From positions 7,502,001-7,566,000 of the forward strand of contig NZ_CP109496.1 in NCBI RefSeq assembly GCF_036231355.1: a stretch of 64,000 bases of DNA. Reading direction: 5' to 3'. The first letter of the stretch is position 1, and each line of letters starts with the position of its first letter. Positions 9,248-18,338 of the stretch are shown piece by piece. This DNA comes from Streptomyces sp. NBC_01431 (lineage in GTDB: Bacteria > Actinomycetota > Actinomycetes > Streptomycetales > Streptomycetaceae). The notes under the pieces were generated by a model. That model was not told where the DNA came from. It saw only the letters and a program-made list of their open reading frames with translations, and did no database searches. Position numbers and translations under genes: made by a program.

Positions 9248-9294
9248 CTCGGCACCCGTATGTCCAGAACACTCGGCACCCGTATGTCCAGAAC
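9248..9294. repeat. 24-bp tandem duplication in the leader of the binding-protein gene
   Basis: The 20-mer GGCACCCGTATGTCCAGAAC occurs at 9251-9270 and again at 9275-9294. With shared flanks the repeat is 23 bp with period 24. It ends two bases before the AAAGGA ribosome site of the lipoprotein gene. Confidence 0.9.
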
Positions 9295-9306
9295 AAAGGA
9301 ACCTCG

Positions 9307-10554
9307 ATGAACAGCTTCTCCAGGCAGCGCCGGCTGACCGCGGCCGCCCTGACCGCCCTGGCCGTGGCCGTCACCGCCACCGCTTGTTCCACCGGCTCGG
9401 GCAGCAGCGCCACCGTGGGCGCCGGCAGCGGCACGTACACGATCTGGGACCCCTATCCGCAGTTCGACAGGAACTCGGCCTGGGGCAAGTTGCTGGACCA
9501 GTGCGGCAGCAAGGCCGGGGTGACGGTCAAGCGGACCGGCTTCGACACCAGCGACCTGGGGAACAAGGCCCTGCTGGCGGCCCAGCAGGGCAACTCGCCG
9601 GATGTCCTCGTCGTCGACAACCCGGTGGTCTCGACGCTCGCCGAGGCGGGTGTGCTCACCACGACCGACGAGAACAAGCTGGACCCCTCGAAGGTCGACG
9701 CCAACCTGCTCGCGGCCGGCCAGTCCGGCGGCAAAACTTACGGCACTCCGATCGGTGCCAACACCCTCGCTCTCTACTACAACAAGAAGGTGCTGAAGCA
9801 GGCCGGGGTGGACATCTCCTCGGTCAAGGACTGGCCGTCGCTGACCGCGGCACTGGCGAAGGTCAAGGCGGCGGGCAAGAAGGGCATCACGTTCTCGGCG
9901 ATCGGCACGGAGGAGGGCAACTTCCAGTTCCTGCCGTGGTTCTGGGGCGCCGGCGCCAAGCTGACCGCACTCGATTCCGCCCAGGCCGTGTCCGCCCTGT
10001 CCCTGTGGACGGACTGGCTGAAGAACGGCTACGCCCCGAACTCGGTGCTCAACAACACCCAGACGACCAGCTGGCAGGAGTTCGCCAGCGGCGACTACGC
10101 GTTCAGCGAGAACGGCACCTGGCAACTCGCAGCCGCCAAGAAGGCCGGCCTCGACTACGGCGTGCTGCCCGTTCCCGGCGCGAACGGAGGCAAAGCCGCC
10201 GCCGCGGTCGGCGGTGAGTTCGTGACCATACCGGTCCAGAAGGACACCGGCCGCTACGCCACTTCCCAGAAGCTGGCGACCTGCCTGACCAGCACCGACA
10301 ACCTCTACAACACCGACACCACGCTGTCCTACGTTGCCCCCACCGGCGAGGTCCAGGCCAAGCAGGTGGCCGCGAACGCCGAACTCAAGCCGTGGGTGGA
10401 CGCGGTCAAGGCGGCCAAGGGCCGCACCAGTGACGACCTGGGCACCAAGTACCCCAAGATCTCCGAGCAGATGTGGAAGGCCGTCCAGTCCGCCCTCAGC
10501 GGGTCCAAGTCGCCCAAGGTCGCGTTGTCCGCGGCCCAGTCCGCCGTCAAGTAG
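9307..10554 (+). CDS. Sugar ABC transporter substrate-binding lipoprotein (CUT1)
   Basis: 415 aa. The start at 9307 has AAAGGA seven bases upstream. Earlier in-frame ATGs would put the lipobox too far inside. Basic residues RQRR, a hydrophobic core, then TATAC with the lipidated Cys27. The mature part has the extracellular solute-binding fold (GTYTIWDPYPQF, TSWQEFASGDYAFSENGTWQ). It follows the LacI gene by 151 bases and precedes two permeases, so it is the recruiting subunit of the LacI-controlled importer. Confidence 0.88.
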   Translation: MNSFSRQRRLTAAALTALAVAVTATACSTGSGSSATVGAGSGTYTIWDPYPQFDRNSAWGKLLDQCGSKAGVTVKRTGFDTSDLGNKALLAAQQGNSPDVLVVDNPVVSTLAEAGVLTTTDENKLDPSKVDANLLAAGQSGGKTYGTPIGANTLALYYNKKVLKQAGVDISSVKDWPSLTAALAKVKAAGKKGITFSAIGTEEGNFQFLPWFWGAGAKLTALDSAQAVSALSLWTDWLKNGYAPNSVLNNTQTTSWQEFASGDYAFSENGTWQLAAAKKAGLDYGVLPVPGANGGKAAAAVGGEFVTIPVQKDTGRYATSQKLATCLTSTDNLYNTDTTLSYVAPTGEVQAKQVAANAELKPWVDAVKAAKGRTSDDLGTKYPKISEQMWKAVQSALSGSKSPKVALSAAQSAVK

Positions 10555-10574
10555 CCCGACCGCAAGGGCCGTTC

Positions 10575-11558
10575 ATGAAACACACGACACAGCTGCCGGA
10601 CCCCCGGTCCGTGCGCGTCCACGCCGGCGCGGTCACCGCCGACCCGCCCCCGGTTCGCGGAACGAAGCGCCGCCGCCCCACCTCCACACAGTGGGCCGCC
10701 TGGGGGTTCCTCGCCCCCGTGACCCTCTATCTCGCCCTCTTCTACGCCTATCCGCTGTACCGCAACATCGACCTGAGCCTGCGCAACTACACCGTCCGCT
10801 CCTTCGTTGAGGGCAACGCGCCGTTCACCGGCCTGAAGAACTACCACACCGTCTTCGCCGACCCGACCTTCGCCCCGGCCCTGTTCCACACCGCCGTGTT
10901 CACCGCCGTGTGCCTGATCTTCCAGTACGCCCTGGGGCTGGCCCTCGCCGTCTTCTTCAACCAGCACTTCCGACTGTCGGCCACCCTGCGGGCCCTGTTC
11001 CTGGTGCCCTGGCTGCTGCCGCTGATCGTGTCGGCCTCCACCTGGTCGTGGATGCTCAACAGCGACTCCGGTGTCGTCAACGCCGCCCTGCACGTCATCG
11101 GCGTCGGACCGGTGAACTGGCTGACGTCACCCACCTGGTCGCTGGCCTCGGTGATCATCGCCAACGTCTGGATCGGCATCCCGTTCAACCTGGTCGTGCT
11201 CTACAGCGGCCTGCAGTCCATCCCAGTCGGCCTGTACGAGGCCGCGGCGCTCGACGGGGCGGGTGCCTGGCGCCGGTTCTGGAACATCACCTTCCCGCTG
11301 CTGCGTCCGGTGTCCGCGATCACCCTGCTCCTGGGGCTGGTCTACACCCTCAAGGTCTTCGACATCATCTGGATCATGACCAAGGGCGGCCCGGCGGACT
11401 CGTCCACCACCTTCGCCACCTGGTCCTACCAGCTCGGATTCGGCAACCTGCTGCCCGCCTTCGGCCCCGGAGCGGCCGTCGGCAACCTGCTCGTCGTCGC
11501 GGCCCTGGTCTTCGGCCTGGTGTACCTGAGAGTCCAGCGAAAGCAGGCACTGTCATGA
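10575..11558 (+). CDS. Sugar ABC transporter permease, MalF-like
   Basis: 327 aa. The ATG at 10575 is 20 bases after the lipoprotein stop; the frame opening at 10473 lies inside the upstream gene. After a 40-residue cytoplasmic tail the spans begin at WGFLAPVTLYLALFYAYPLY. The EAA loop is EAAALDGAGAWRRFW. It overlaps the next permease by ATGA. Confidence 0.87.
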   Translation: MKHTTQLPDPRSVRVHAGAVTADPPPVRGTKRRRPTSTQWAAWGFLAPVTLYLALFYAYPLYRNIDLSLRNYTVRSFVEGNAPFTGLKNYHTVFADPTFAPALFHTAVFTAVCLIFQYALGLALAVFFNQHFRLSATLRALFLVPWLLPLIVSASTWSWMLNSDSGVVNAALHVIGVGPVNWLTSPTWSLASVIIANVWIGIPFNLVVLYSGLQSIPVGLYEAAALDGAGAWRRFWNITFPLLRPVSAITLLLGLVYTLKVFDIIWIMTKGGPADSSTTFATWSYQLGFGNLLPAFGPGAAVGNLLVVAALVFGLVYLRVQRKQALS

Positions 11559-12373
11559 ACCGAAGCCGTACGTGGTGGAAGACGGCCGTGGGCCTGGTGC
11601 TGACTGCGGTCATGCTCTTCCCGGTCTACTGGATGCTCAACGTCTCCCTCACCCGCGACCAGGACATGCGCAAGAGCCCCCCGGGCCTGCTGCCACTCCA
11701 CGGCACCCTGGCCGGCTACCGAACCGTCCTGGACGAGCAGTTGCCCTACCTCGGCACCAGCTTCGTCATCGGCCTGGGCACCGTCGTGCTGACCGTGGTC
11801 CTGTCCGCGCCCGCCGGCTACGCGCTGGCCAAGCTGCGCCCGCGCGGCGGGGGCATCCTGAACTTCGTCCTGCTGGCCGCCCAGATGATCCCCGGCATCA
11901 TCATGGCGATGGGCTTCTACGCCATCTACCTCCAACTCGGCCTCCTCCAGTCCGTCCCCGGCCTCATCGTCGCCGACTCCACCCTGGCCGTCCCCTTCGG
12001 CGTCCTGATCTTCACGGCGTTCATGTCGGGCATCCCCGGCGAACTGCTCCAGGCGGCACAGGTGGACGGCGCCAGTGTCCTGCGCACCTTCCGCTCCGTC
12101 GTTTTGCCGATGAGCCGCAACGCCGTCGTCACGGTGTCCCTGTTCGCGTTCCTGTGGTCCTGGTCCGACTTCGTCTTCGCCAGCACCCTCGTCAACGGCG
12201 GCGCCCAGGAGCCGATCACGCTCGGCATCTACCACTACATCGGCAACAACAACCAGCAGTGGAACGCCATCATGGCCACCGCCGTCGTGGCCTCGTTGCC
12301 CGCCGCGGTCATCCTCGTCCTCGCCCAGCGCTATGTCGCCGCCGGCGTGACCGCCGGCGCTGTCAAGGACTGA
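11555..12373 (+). CDS. Sugar ABC transporter permease, MalG-like
   Basis: 272 aa, starting in the ATGA overlap with the preceding permease, so the two are translated together. Spans start at VGLVLTAVMLFPVYWMLNVS. The EAA loop is QAAQVDGASVLRTF. It is the second half of the importer channel in the LacI-controlled unit. Confidence 0.87.
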   Translation: MNRSRTWWKTAVGLVLTAVMLFPVYWMLNVSLTRDQDMRKSPPGLLPLHGTLAGYRTVLDEQLPYLGTSFVIGLGTVVLTVVLSAPAGYALAKLRPRGGGILNFVLLAAQMIPGIIMAMGFYAIYLQLGLLQSVPGLIVADSTLAVPFGVLIFTAFMSGIPGELLQAAQVDGASVLRTFRSVVLPMSRNAVVTVSLFAFLWSWSDFVFASTLVNGGAQEPITLGIYHYIGNNNQQWNAIMATAVVASLPAAVILVLAQRYVAAGVTAGAVKD

Positions 12374-12458
12374 GACCGGCCCGACCCCGCGCCAGGAGGC
12401 TGAACCGCTCACGCGTCAGCCTGTTGCCGCCCCCTGCCCCAGAATCGAGTCACGACAC

Positions 12459-14195
12459 ATGACCGCCGCCCGATCCGGCCCGGCCTTCTCGGTCCACGAC
12501 ATCCCGTTCAGCACGTACGGATCCTGGTTCGACATATCGCCCGTGGTGGCCGAGAACTCGTACGCCGAGGACCTCCACCTCGTCTCGCACCAGAACGGCA
12601 TGCACGCCGTGCTGCGCATGGTCCCCCTGAATGCGACGCGGGGCGACCGCGCCGAGACCCGTATCGAGGCGACACCGGGCCTGCTCAGCTGGGTCGGCGA
12701 AAGCGGGCGCGTCGACCTCGCCTACGAGTCGTCGGACACCGTACGCCTGCGGGGGAGCGGCCTGGGCATCGGCGTCTTCGCCGCCGCGCACGCCCTGACG
12801 CCGTTCAGCGGAACGTACTTCTTCCACGACCCGGCCGCGGACGCGTACGTGTTCACGTCGTACGAGACCGGCCGCCGCTACCGGGTCACCATGGTGTCCG
12901 GCTCCATCGCCGACACGGCCGGAGCCCAGGCGCTCGGCGGCGGCGACCGCGGTCTCACCGTCGTCGCGGAGCCGAACGGTGTCTGGGAGATCGCGATCGA
13001 GGAACTCGACACCGCCCGTACGCCCTACGCGGCCTCGGCGCCCTTCGACGACATCATGGCGTCCGCGCGGCGCGCCTTCGCCGACTTCGTGGACGCGGTG
13101 GCTCCCTGGCGCTCGTCCGCCACCCCGGCCGCCGAACTCGCGGCCTATGTCGTCTGGTCGGCGACCGTACGGCCGGCGGGCCTGGTCGGCCGACACGCCG
13201 TGCTGATGTCCAAGCACTGGATGGACAAGGTCTGGAGCTGGGACCATTGCTTCAACTCCCTTGCCCTGGCGCCCGCTTGTCCCGAACTGGCCCTGGACCA
13301 GTACCACCTCCCCTTCGACCACCAGGACGCCAGCGGCGCCCTGCCCGACTCGGTGACCCACTCCGAAATCCTGTACAACTTCGTCAAACCGCCCATCCAC
13401 GGCTGGGCCTTCGGTCAGCTGCGCCGCCGGTTGCCGACACCGCCGAGCCAGGACGAACTTGCCCAGGTGTACGACCGGCTGGAGCGCTGGACCGACTTCT
13501 GGCTGACCGCGCGAAGAGCCCCGGGCGCCCAACTGCCCCACTACCAGCACGGCAACGACAGCGGCTGGGACAACGCCACCACCTTCGACCCCGAGCGGGT
13601 GATCGTCACCGCCGACCTCGCCGCCTTCCTCGTCCTCCAGCTACACCAACTGGCCTATTTGGCCCGTGAGTTGGACAAGCCGGAGGAGGCGATCCGGTGG
13701 ACTGCGACAGCCGAGGAGACCCAGACGGCCCTGCTCGACCAGCTCTGGACCGGCGACAAGTTCCTCGCCCGGTCGGTCGCCACCGGGGACACCTGGAGCA
13801 GCGCCAGCCTCCTCGATCTGATGCCCATCGTGTTGGGCGAGCACCTGCCCGCCGAGCTCGGCAGCACGCTGGCCGATCGCATCAAAGCCCATCTGACGCC
13901 ATATGGCCTCGCCACCGAACTGACCACGTCATCGCACTACCTCTCCGACGGCTACTGGCGCGGCCCGATCTGGGCCCCCGCCACCGTCCTCGTCGAAGAC
14001 GGTCTGCGCCGCGCAGGACACCACCGGCTGGCGGACGACATCAGCGCCCGCTTCCGCGCCCTGTGCGAAACCCACGGTTTCGCCGAGAACTTCGACGCCC
14101 TCACCGGAACGGGCCTGCGCGACCGCGCCTACACCTGGACGGCGAGCAGCTACCTCCTCCTCGCCGAAGCGCACGCCCAACGCGACACCCGCTGA
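12459..14195 (+). CDS. GH63/GH37-like (alpha/alpha)6 glycosidase, cytoplasmic
   Basis: 578 aa without a signal peptide. The C-terminal 380 residues carry hallmarks of the GH63/GH37 clan: MDKVWSWDHCFNSLALA, FDHQDASGALPDSV, and GNDSGWDNAT with Asp367, the usual acid position, then YWRGPIWAP and a tryptophan-rich end. The N-terminal 220 residues are a beta-sandwich. Enzymes of this type release glucose or mannose from oligosaccharides. Placement at the end of the LacI/ABC unit, 85 bases after the permease, suggests it hydrolyses the imported sugar. The substrate is open; bacterial relatives include alpha-glucosidases and mannosylglycerate hydrolases. Confidence 0.75.
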   Translation: MTAARSGPAFSVHDIPFSTYGSWFDISPVVAENSYAEDLHLVSHQNGMHAVLRMVPLNATRGDRAETRIEATPGLLSWVGESGRVDLAYESSDTVRLRGSGLGIGVFAAAHALTPFSGTYFFHDPAADAYVFTSYETGRRYRVTMVSGSIADTAGAQALGGGDRGLTVVAEPNGVWEIAIEELDTARTPYAASAPFDDIMASARRAFADFVDAVAPWRSSATPAAELAAYVVWSATVRPAGLVGRHAVLMSKHWMDKVWSWDHCFNSLALAPACPELALDQYHLPFDHQDASGALPDSVTHSEILYNFVKPPIHGWAFGQLRRRLPTPPSQDELAQVYDRLERWTDFWLTARRAPGAQLPHYQHGNDSGWDNATTFDPERVIVTADLAAFLVLQLHQLAYLARELDKPEEAIRWTATAEETQTALLDQLWTGDKFLARSVATGDTWSSASLLDLMPIVLGEHLPAELGSTLADRIKAHLTPYGLATELTTSSHYLSDGYWRGPIWAPATVLVEDGLRRAGHHRLADDISARFRALCETHGFAENFDALTGTGLRDRAYTWTASSYLLLAEAHAQRDTR

Positions 14196-14214
14196 CCGTG
14201 TGAGGGGAGGGGCG

Positions 14215-14391
14215 TCAGGCGGTTGTGCAGGGGGGCGCCGTTGAGGCTGAACAGGCGGGGGAGCGAGGTGTTGCCGGTGTGGGTGGCCTGGAATCCGAAG
14301 GAGCTGGCGGCGCCGGGAGCCGACGTTCCGTTGTAGCTGAGGTTTTTCGCGGCGACCTGGCCGGTGGCCGGGGCCAGTGAGGCGTTCCAGC
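14215..14391 (-). pseudogene. C-terminal half of a CBM2 cellulose-binding module, remnant of the GH9 gene
   Basis: Leftward translation gives GWNASLAPATG, QVAAKNLSYNGTS, SFGFQATHTGNTS and FSLNGAP, the second half of a CBM2. The expected ending NGAPCTTA-stop is read only if one C is dropped from the six-base run at 14230-14235; as written the frame continues past the normal stop at 14215. The first half of the module is missing, replaced by the GH3 fragment to the right. It was almost certainly once the cellulose-binding tail of the GH9 enzyme. Confidence 0.8.
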
Positions 14392-14797
14392 CTCGGCTGC
14401 TACGCCTTCCCGGTGCACGTCGGCGGCCAGCACCCGCACGCGCCGCTCGGCATCGAACTCCCCACGCTGGGCGAGGCGTTGAATGCCGAGTTCGCCGGGA
14501 GCAAGGAGTGGTCGGTGCGCGGGGTGGCCGTCGACGGCGACGATGTCGGCGACATCCCGGAAGTGGTCCGTGCCGCTCGGCAGGCCGATGTGGTGGTGCT
14601 GGCCCTCGGTGACCGGGCGGGCCTGTTCGGGCGAGGCGCCAGCGGCGCGGGCTGCGACGTGGAATCGATCGAACTGCCCGGCGTGCAACGGCAGTTGCTC
14701 GGCGCCCGGCTGGACTGCGGCACTCCGGTCGTGGTCACCCTGCTGGCCGGGCGGCCGTACGCGCTGGGGCGCGCGGTGAGCGAGGCTGCGGCGATCC
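14392..14797 (+). pseudogene. GH3 beta-glucosidase fragment inserted in reverse inside the GH9 gene
   Basis: Rightward translation reads [58 protein letters not shown] and [20 protein letters not shown], the C-terminal sandwich domain of GH3 enzymes. There is no start codon, no catalytic Asp domain and no GH3 ending: similarity stops near 14797, where the frame begins to read the GH9 gene backwards. About 406 bp of a foreign GH3 gene therefore sit antisense between the GH9 linker module and its half CBM2. It does not come from the GH3 gene at 40396, which is of a different subfamily. Confidence 0.85.
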
Positions 14798-16931
14798 GCG
14801 GCAACGGCCCCCTCGCCGACCGCACCCCCGGCCCGGCGACCGTGAACGTCGCGCTGCCCGAGACGGCGTCGGCGTCCTGCGCGGCGGACATCGATACCTG
14901 CTGCGCGGTTGCCCAGTTGGCCGGTGTGAACACCAACGTCGCGCCCGTCGTCGCGGCCAGGTCCTCGTCGTCGGAGCTCCGGACCACGGTCACGCCGACG
15001 CTCTGCGCCGGCGCGGCCGAGAGCCGCACCTCGACCGCCGCCGAGCCGCCCTCCGGGATGGCCACCGCCGCCGGTGTCACCCGCACCTCGGGCACCGCCG
15101 GGGGTTTGGGCCGCTCCGCGGCGAAGGCCGCCAGCCATGCCAGCGAGGCGTTCCAGTTGATCGCCACCTCATTGGTGGAGTACGAGCCGATGTCGTCCAC
15201 ATAGCACGCCGCCGGCGCGCAGCCCGGGAGCTTGGCTTTGGCCACCGGATCCTCCAGACCCGCGTTCGGACCGCCCGCGAAGGAACCGGCCGGCGGGTGC
15301 GGCAGCGAGGCGTCGTTCTCGTGCGCCCAGAACCGGTGGTGCTGGTTCTCGGAGTAGCGCTCGCCGTAGCCGGTGACGTAGGAGAGGTCGAGGGCGTTGC
15401 GGCCGAGCAGGTAGTCCATCGATTCCAGAGCGCCGGCGCGGTACTTCTGCCGACCGGTCAGCTCGTAGGCGACGGCCAGAATCATCGCGTTGTTGGCGAC
15501 GGCGCTGTTGGAGCCCCAGACGTAGCCGGTGGCGGGGATCGGCACCGCGTAGCCCTGGCCGGCCATGGTGGCGAGGTAGCCGTCGGCGGCCGAGGTCAGC
15601 AGGCCGCGCACCCGGGCGAGGTCGTCGGCCGGCAGGTCGACGCCGGGGACCGTGGCGAGGGTGATCCGGCCGAGCGTCGCGGTGCCGCCCCACCAGAACC
15701 CGTCGGCCGGTTCGGTGTGATGCGGGGAGGCGGTCACGGCGTTCCGGTACTGCGACTCGCCGGTGGTGGCGAGGAGTTCGGCCGCCGCCCAGTAGAACTC
15801 GTCCGAGACGTCGGCGTCCTCGTACGCGCCGCCGCCGGTGCTGTCGCTCGCCGGGGCGAGTACGTTCGGGTTGGCCTTCGCGGCCGCCCATGCGCGGCGG
15901 GCGGCGTCGAGGCAGCGCGCGGAGAAGGCCGCGTCGTACGGTGCGTACACCCGGGCGCACTGCGCGGCCGTGGCTGCCAGATTGAGCGTGGCCGCGGTGG
16001 ACGGGCTGTGCAACTCGCGTTGTTTGTCGTCGAGTTCCGGGCGGGTCGGAAGTGCGGTCCACTCGGCGTCGTGCACCTTGTGGAAGGCCATTCCGGCCAT
16101 CGGCCTGCCCGCCGGGACCTGCATCCGCAGCAGGGACTCCAGCTCCCAGCGCGCCTCGTCCAGTACGTCCGGTACCCCGTTGCCGCGCTCGGGCACCCGC
16201 AGCGTCGAGTCTCCGAGCGCCGCGTCACCGCCCGAACGCCGGGCACGTTCAAAGGAATTGACGAGCTCCCAGACGGATATGCCACCGTTGACCACGTACT
16301 TGCCCTGGTCGCCCGCGTCGTACCAGCCGCCGTGCACGTCAAGGCGGTAGTCGCACACCCCGGCCTGACAGGGGACGCTGGTGTCCCCCTTGTTCGGTGC
16401 GATGCCCAGGTGCCCGGCGGGCCGGGCGTAGGCGCTGCCCGCCAGGGCGGCGTCGATCGCGATGCCGCTGCGCTGCTGGTAGAAGAACGACATGCTGTCG
16501 GCGCGCAGCCCGTCGTACAGCGACGCGGAGATGTCGAACGGGTGGCTGGTCCGGCCGTCGACGGCCAAGGTGAAGCTGGTGCCGGTGGCGGTGTACGCGC
16601 CGAAGTCGACGAGGTGCGTGGACTGGCCGGACGCCTGGTCGGCGCCGTGCACGGTGGTGGTGCCCGAGGAGACCACCACGCCGGAGGAGTCGCGCAACTG
16701 CCAAGGGAGCGGCTCGGTCGCGGAGCTGACCACGGTGGCTCGCTTGGGGCCGTCGGGGAGGTAGCCGAGCTGGTTGACCCGGACCGGGACGTCGGCGGCC
16801 GCGACGATGGCCGCGTCGGCCGAGTGCGCCGGAAGCGCGGTGGCGGTCAGACCGCCGGTGGCCAGGACGAGGCCGGCGAGCGCGGCGACCGCATGGCGTA
16901 GCACGCCGCGGGCGGGGGTGGCAGGGGGCAC
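14400..16931 (-). CDS. Secreted GH9 endoglucanase with scrambled C-terminus
   Basis: The GTG at 16931 has AGGAAGG upstream. Order: signal peptide (1-40), CelD-type Ig-like domain (about 45-135), GH9 catalytic barrel (about 150-600), then a sandwich module (about 605-700, [20 protein letters not shown]). GH9 signatures are [21 protein letters not shown] and [11 protein letters not shown] with the acid Glu. From about residue 705 the protein is nonsense: it reads a GH3 fragment antisense and ends by chance at 14400, where a CBM2 tail would be expected. The catalytic part is intact, so an active enzyme lacking its binding module is possible. A perfect CebR-type operator lies 45 bases upstream of the start. 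Confidence 0.85.
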   Translation of the reverse strand: MPPATPARGVLRHAVAALAGLVLATGGLTATALPAHSADAAIVAAADVPVRVNQLGYLPDGPKRATVVSSATEPLPWQLRDSSGVVVSSGTTTVHGADQASGQSTHLVDFGAYTATGTSFTLAVDGRTSHPFDISASLYDGLRADSMSFFYQQRSGIAIDAALAGSAYARPAGHLGIAPNKGDTSVPCQAGVCDYRLDVHGGWYDAGDQGKYVVNGGISVWELVNSFERARRSGGDAALGDSTLRVPERGNGVPDVLDEARWELESLLRMQVPAGRPMAGMAFHKVHDAEWTALPTRPELDDKQRELHSPSTAATLNLAATAAQCARVYAPYDAAFSARCLDAARRAWAAAKANPNVLAPASDSTGGGAYEDADVSDEFYWAAAELLATTGESQYRNAVTASPHHTEPADGFWWGGTATLGRITLATVPGVDLPADDLARVRGLLTSAADGYLATMAGQGYAVPIPATGYVWGSNSAVANNAMILAVAYELTGRQKYRAGALESMDYLLGRNALDLSYVTGYGERYSENQHHRFWAHENDASLPHPPAGSFAGGPNAGLEDPVAKAKLPGCAPAACYVDDIGSYSTNEVAINWNASLAWLAAFAAERPKPPAVPEVRVTPAAVAIPEGGSAAVEVRLSAAPAQSVGVTVVRSSDDEDLAATTGATLVFTPANWATAQQVSMSAAQDADAVSGSATFTVAGPGVRSARGPLPRIAAASLTARPSAYGRPASRVTTTGVPQSSRAPSNCRCTPGSSIDSTSQPAPLAPRPNRPARSPRASTTTSACRAARTTSGMSPTSSPSTATPRTDHSLLPANSAFNASPSVGSSMPSGACGCWPPTCTGKA

Positions 16932-16975
16932 GGATGGGGCCTTCCTGGGGTGGGGGGCTTGAGGGGGGTGAGGTA

Positions 16976-16989
16976 TGGGAGCGCTCCCA
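16976..16989. promoter_or_regulatory. CebR-type operator TGGGAGCGCTCCCA at the GH9 promoter
   Basis: Perfect 14-bp palindrome identical to the known CebR recognition sequence of Streptomyces cellulase genes. CebR is the cellobiose/cellotriose-responsive LacI-family repressor. It lies just downstream of the putative -10 element, so binding would block GH9 transcription. No cebR gene lies in this window. Confidence 0.9.
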
Positions 16990-16993
16990 ATTC

Positions 16994-17023
16994 ATCAAGC
17001 CAGCCCCGTGTGTTGCGCGTCAA
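16994..17023 (-). promoter_or_regulatory. Putative GH9 promoter
   Basis: On the minus strand TTGACG (17023-17018), an 18-base spacer and CTTGAT (16999-16994), directly upstream of the CebR-type operator. The hexamers are moderate matches; the operator position supports the call. Confidence 0.45.
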
Positions 17024-17037
17024 GACCGCGTCCAGGA

Positions 17038-17084
17038 CCGGCAGTTGACGCCCGTCGGTGGAGGGGGCCGGGGTCAACTGCCGG
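17038..17084 (-). terminator. Hairpin downstream of the GH12 gene
   Basis: Perfect 12-bp stem, CCGGCAGTTGAC (17038-17049) with GTCAACTGCCGG (17073-17084), loop 23 bases, 46 bases after the GH12 stop. No U-tract, as is common in Streptomyces. Confidence 0.6.
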
Positions 17085-17129
17085 GCTCTGCCACGGCTGG
17101 GCGGGCCTTGGCGCTCGCGCGGGGTTGTT

Positions 17130-18245
17130 TCAGGCGGTGCCGCAGGGGGTGCCGTTGAGGCCGAAGCCCGTCGGCTTGGCGAAACCGCCGCCGTAGCTGC
17201 CCTGGAAGCCGAAGGAGACGTGGCCGCCGGGGGAGATCTGCGCGTCGTAGGGCGGGCCGCTTGCCGTGACCGTTCCCGACGACGGGGAGACGTCCGCGTT
17301 CCAGGAGCTGGTGATCCGCTGCCCGGCGGGCAGGCTGAACCCGAGCTTCCAGGAGTCGACAGGGGAGGAAGTGGAGTTGGTGACCGTGACGTCGGCGGTG
17401 AAGCCCCCCTGCCAGGTGTTCGTCGCGTAGGCCACCATGCAGGCCCCGGAGTTGCCGGGGCTGCCGACGGTGTTGACCGTGGAGGAGAACGAGGTCACGG
17501 CGAGGCCGGCGCCGTTTTGCCAGGGCTCGAAGCCCGCCTGAATGCTGGTGAGGTACCAGCTGTTCTGGGCCAGCCCGCGGGAGACGGCCTGGCGGGCGAA
17601 GTCCATGACGTCGAAGCCCCAGTCGGCGATCGCCGATGGTGCGACGAACGTCAGCACGTCGTTGGAGCCGTTGTTGCCGGACCACACCTGCCACTGGCGT
17701 CCGGCCACGGTCGCCGTGCCGACCTGCGAACCCACGGGCTGCACGGGGCCGACCTTGTTGAACCAGATCATGATCTCGGTCCGGTTGACGCCGTCGGTAC
17801 GCGGTGTCGGATCGAGCCAGATGTCGTACGCCGCGTCATACACCGCGTTGCTCACATAGCTGTAGGAGACGCTGGTGGGGGACCCGGCGATGGTGCTGAG
17901 CCGGGCGGGCAGGCTGGTGCCGGGTGAACAGTTGGTGTAGTGGCAGCCGTTGAAGAGGGACGGGTAGGACTTCGGGGCGCCGGTCGTGGGGACCGACCCG
18001 TCGGCCCGGGTGATCCTGAATCCCGAGTCGGTAGTGGTGACGCACTGGGCCTGGCTGGTGCCCCAGCGGTTGTTCTGAACGACGTAACGGCCCTGGACGG
18101 TCGTCGACCCGAACTGTTCGCAGAGGGTGGTGTCGGCCTGTGCCACCGAGGCGGCGGTCAGCAGCGCGGCCAGCGAGATGAGCGCGGTGAGCAACGCGCC
18201 GAACAGGCCTCGCGCGCTACGGGCACGGTGTGGTGACGGTCGCAT
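17130..18245 (-). CDS. Secreted GH12 endo-beta-1,4-glucanase with C-terminal CBM2
   Basis: 371 aa; the ATG at 18245 has AAGAGGA upstream. Signal peptide 1-37 (cleavage near AQA-D). GH12 domain about 39-255 with nucleophile Glu157 in NRTEIMIWF and acid/base Glu240 in GFEPWQNG. The CBM2 at about 268-371 starts with ACMVAYATNTW, keeps exposed Trp residues and ends NGTPCGTA. GH12 enzymes cut cellulose, beta-glucan or xyloglucan internally outside the cell. There is no Ser/Thr-rich linker; a short GSPGNSG joins the domains. It lies 93 bases after the GH6 stop, but a strong hairpin separates them. Confidence 0.93.
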   Translation of the reverse strand: MRPSPHRARSARGLFGALLTALISLAALLTAASVAQADTTLCEQFGSTTVQGRYVVQNNRWGTSQAQCVTTTDSGFRITRADGSVPTTGAPKSYPSLFNGCHYTNCSPGTSLPARLSTIAGSPTSVSYSYVSNAVYDAAYDIWLDPTPRTDGVNRTEIMIWFNKVGPVQPVGSQVGTATVAGRQWQVWSGNNGSNDVLTFVAPSAIADWGFDVMDFARQAVSRGLAQNSWYLTSIQAGFEPWQNGAGLAVTSFSSTVNTVGSPGNSGACMVAYATNTWQGGFTADVTVTNSTSSPVDSWKLGFSLPAGQRITSSWNADVSPSSGTVTASGPPYDAQISPGGHVSFGFQGSYGGGFAKPTGFGLNGTPCGTA

Positions 18246-18289
18246 GTGGATCCTCTTCGAAGGTGGGGGGAGAGCGGGAGCGTCGGAGC

Positions 18290-18325
18290 GCCGGGGCCGG
18301 TTCGCGGGTAGGGACCGGCCCCGGC
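18290..18325 (-). terminator. Hairpin downstream of the GH6 gene
   Basis: Perfect 12-bp stem GCCGGGGCCGGT (18290-18301) with ACCGGCCCCGGC (18314-18325), loop 12 bases, 13 bases beyond the GH6 stop. It separates the GH6 transcript from the GH12 gene. Confidence 0.7.
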
Positions 18326-18338
18326 GGAGCCGGCCGGT

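Noticed and set aside
14377-15204. 275-codon rightward frame as a complete gene
   Set aside because: Only its first part is GH3-like; after 14797 it reads the GH9 gene backwards, and it has no ribosome site.
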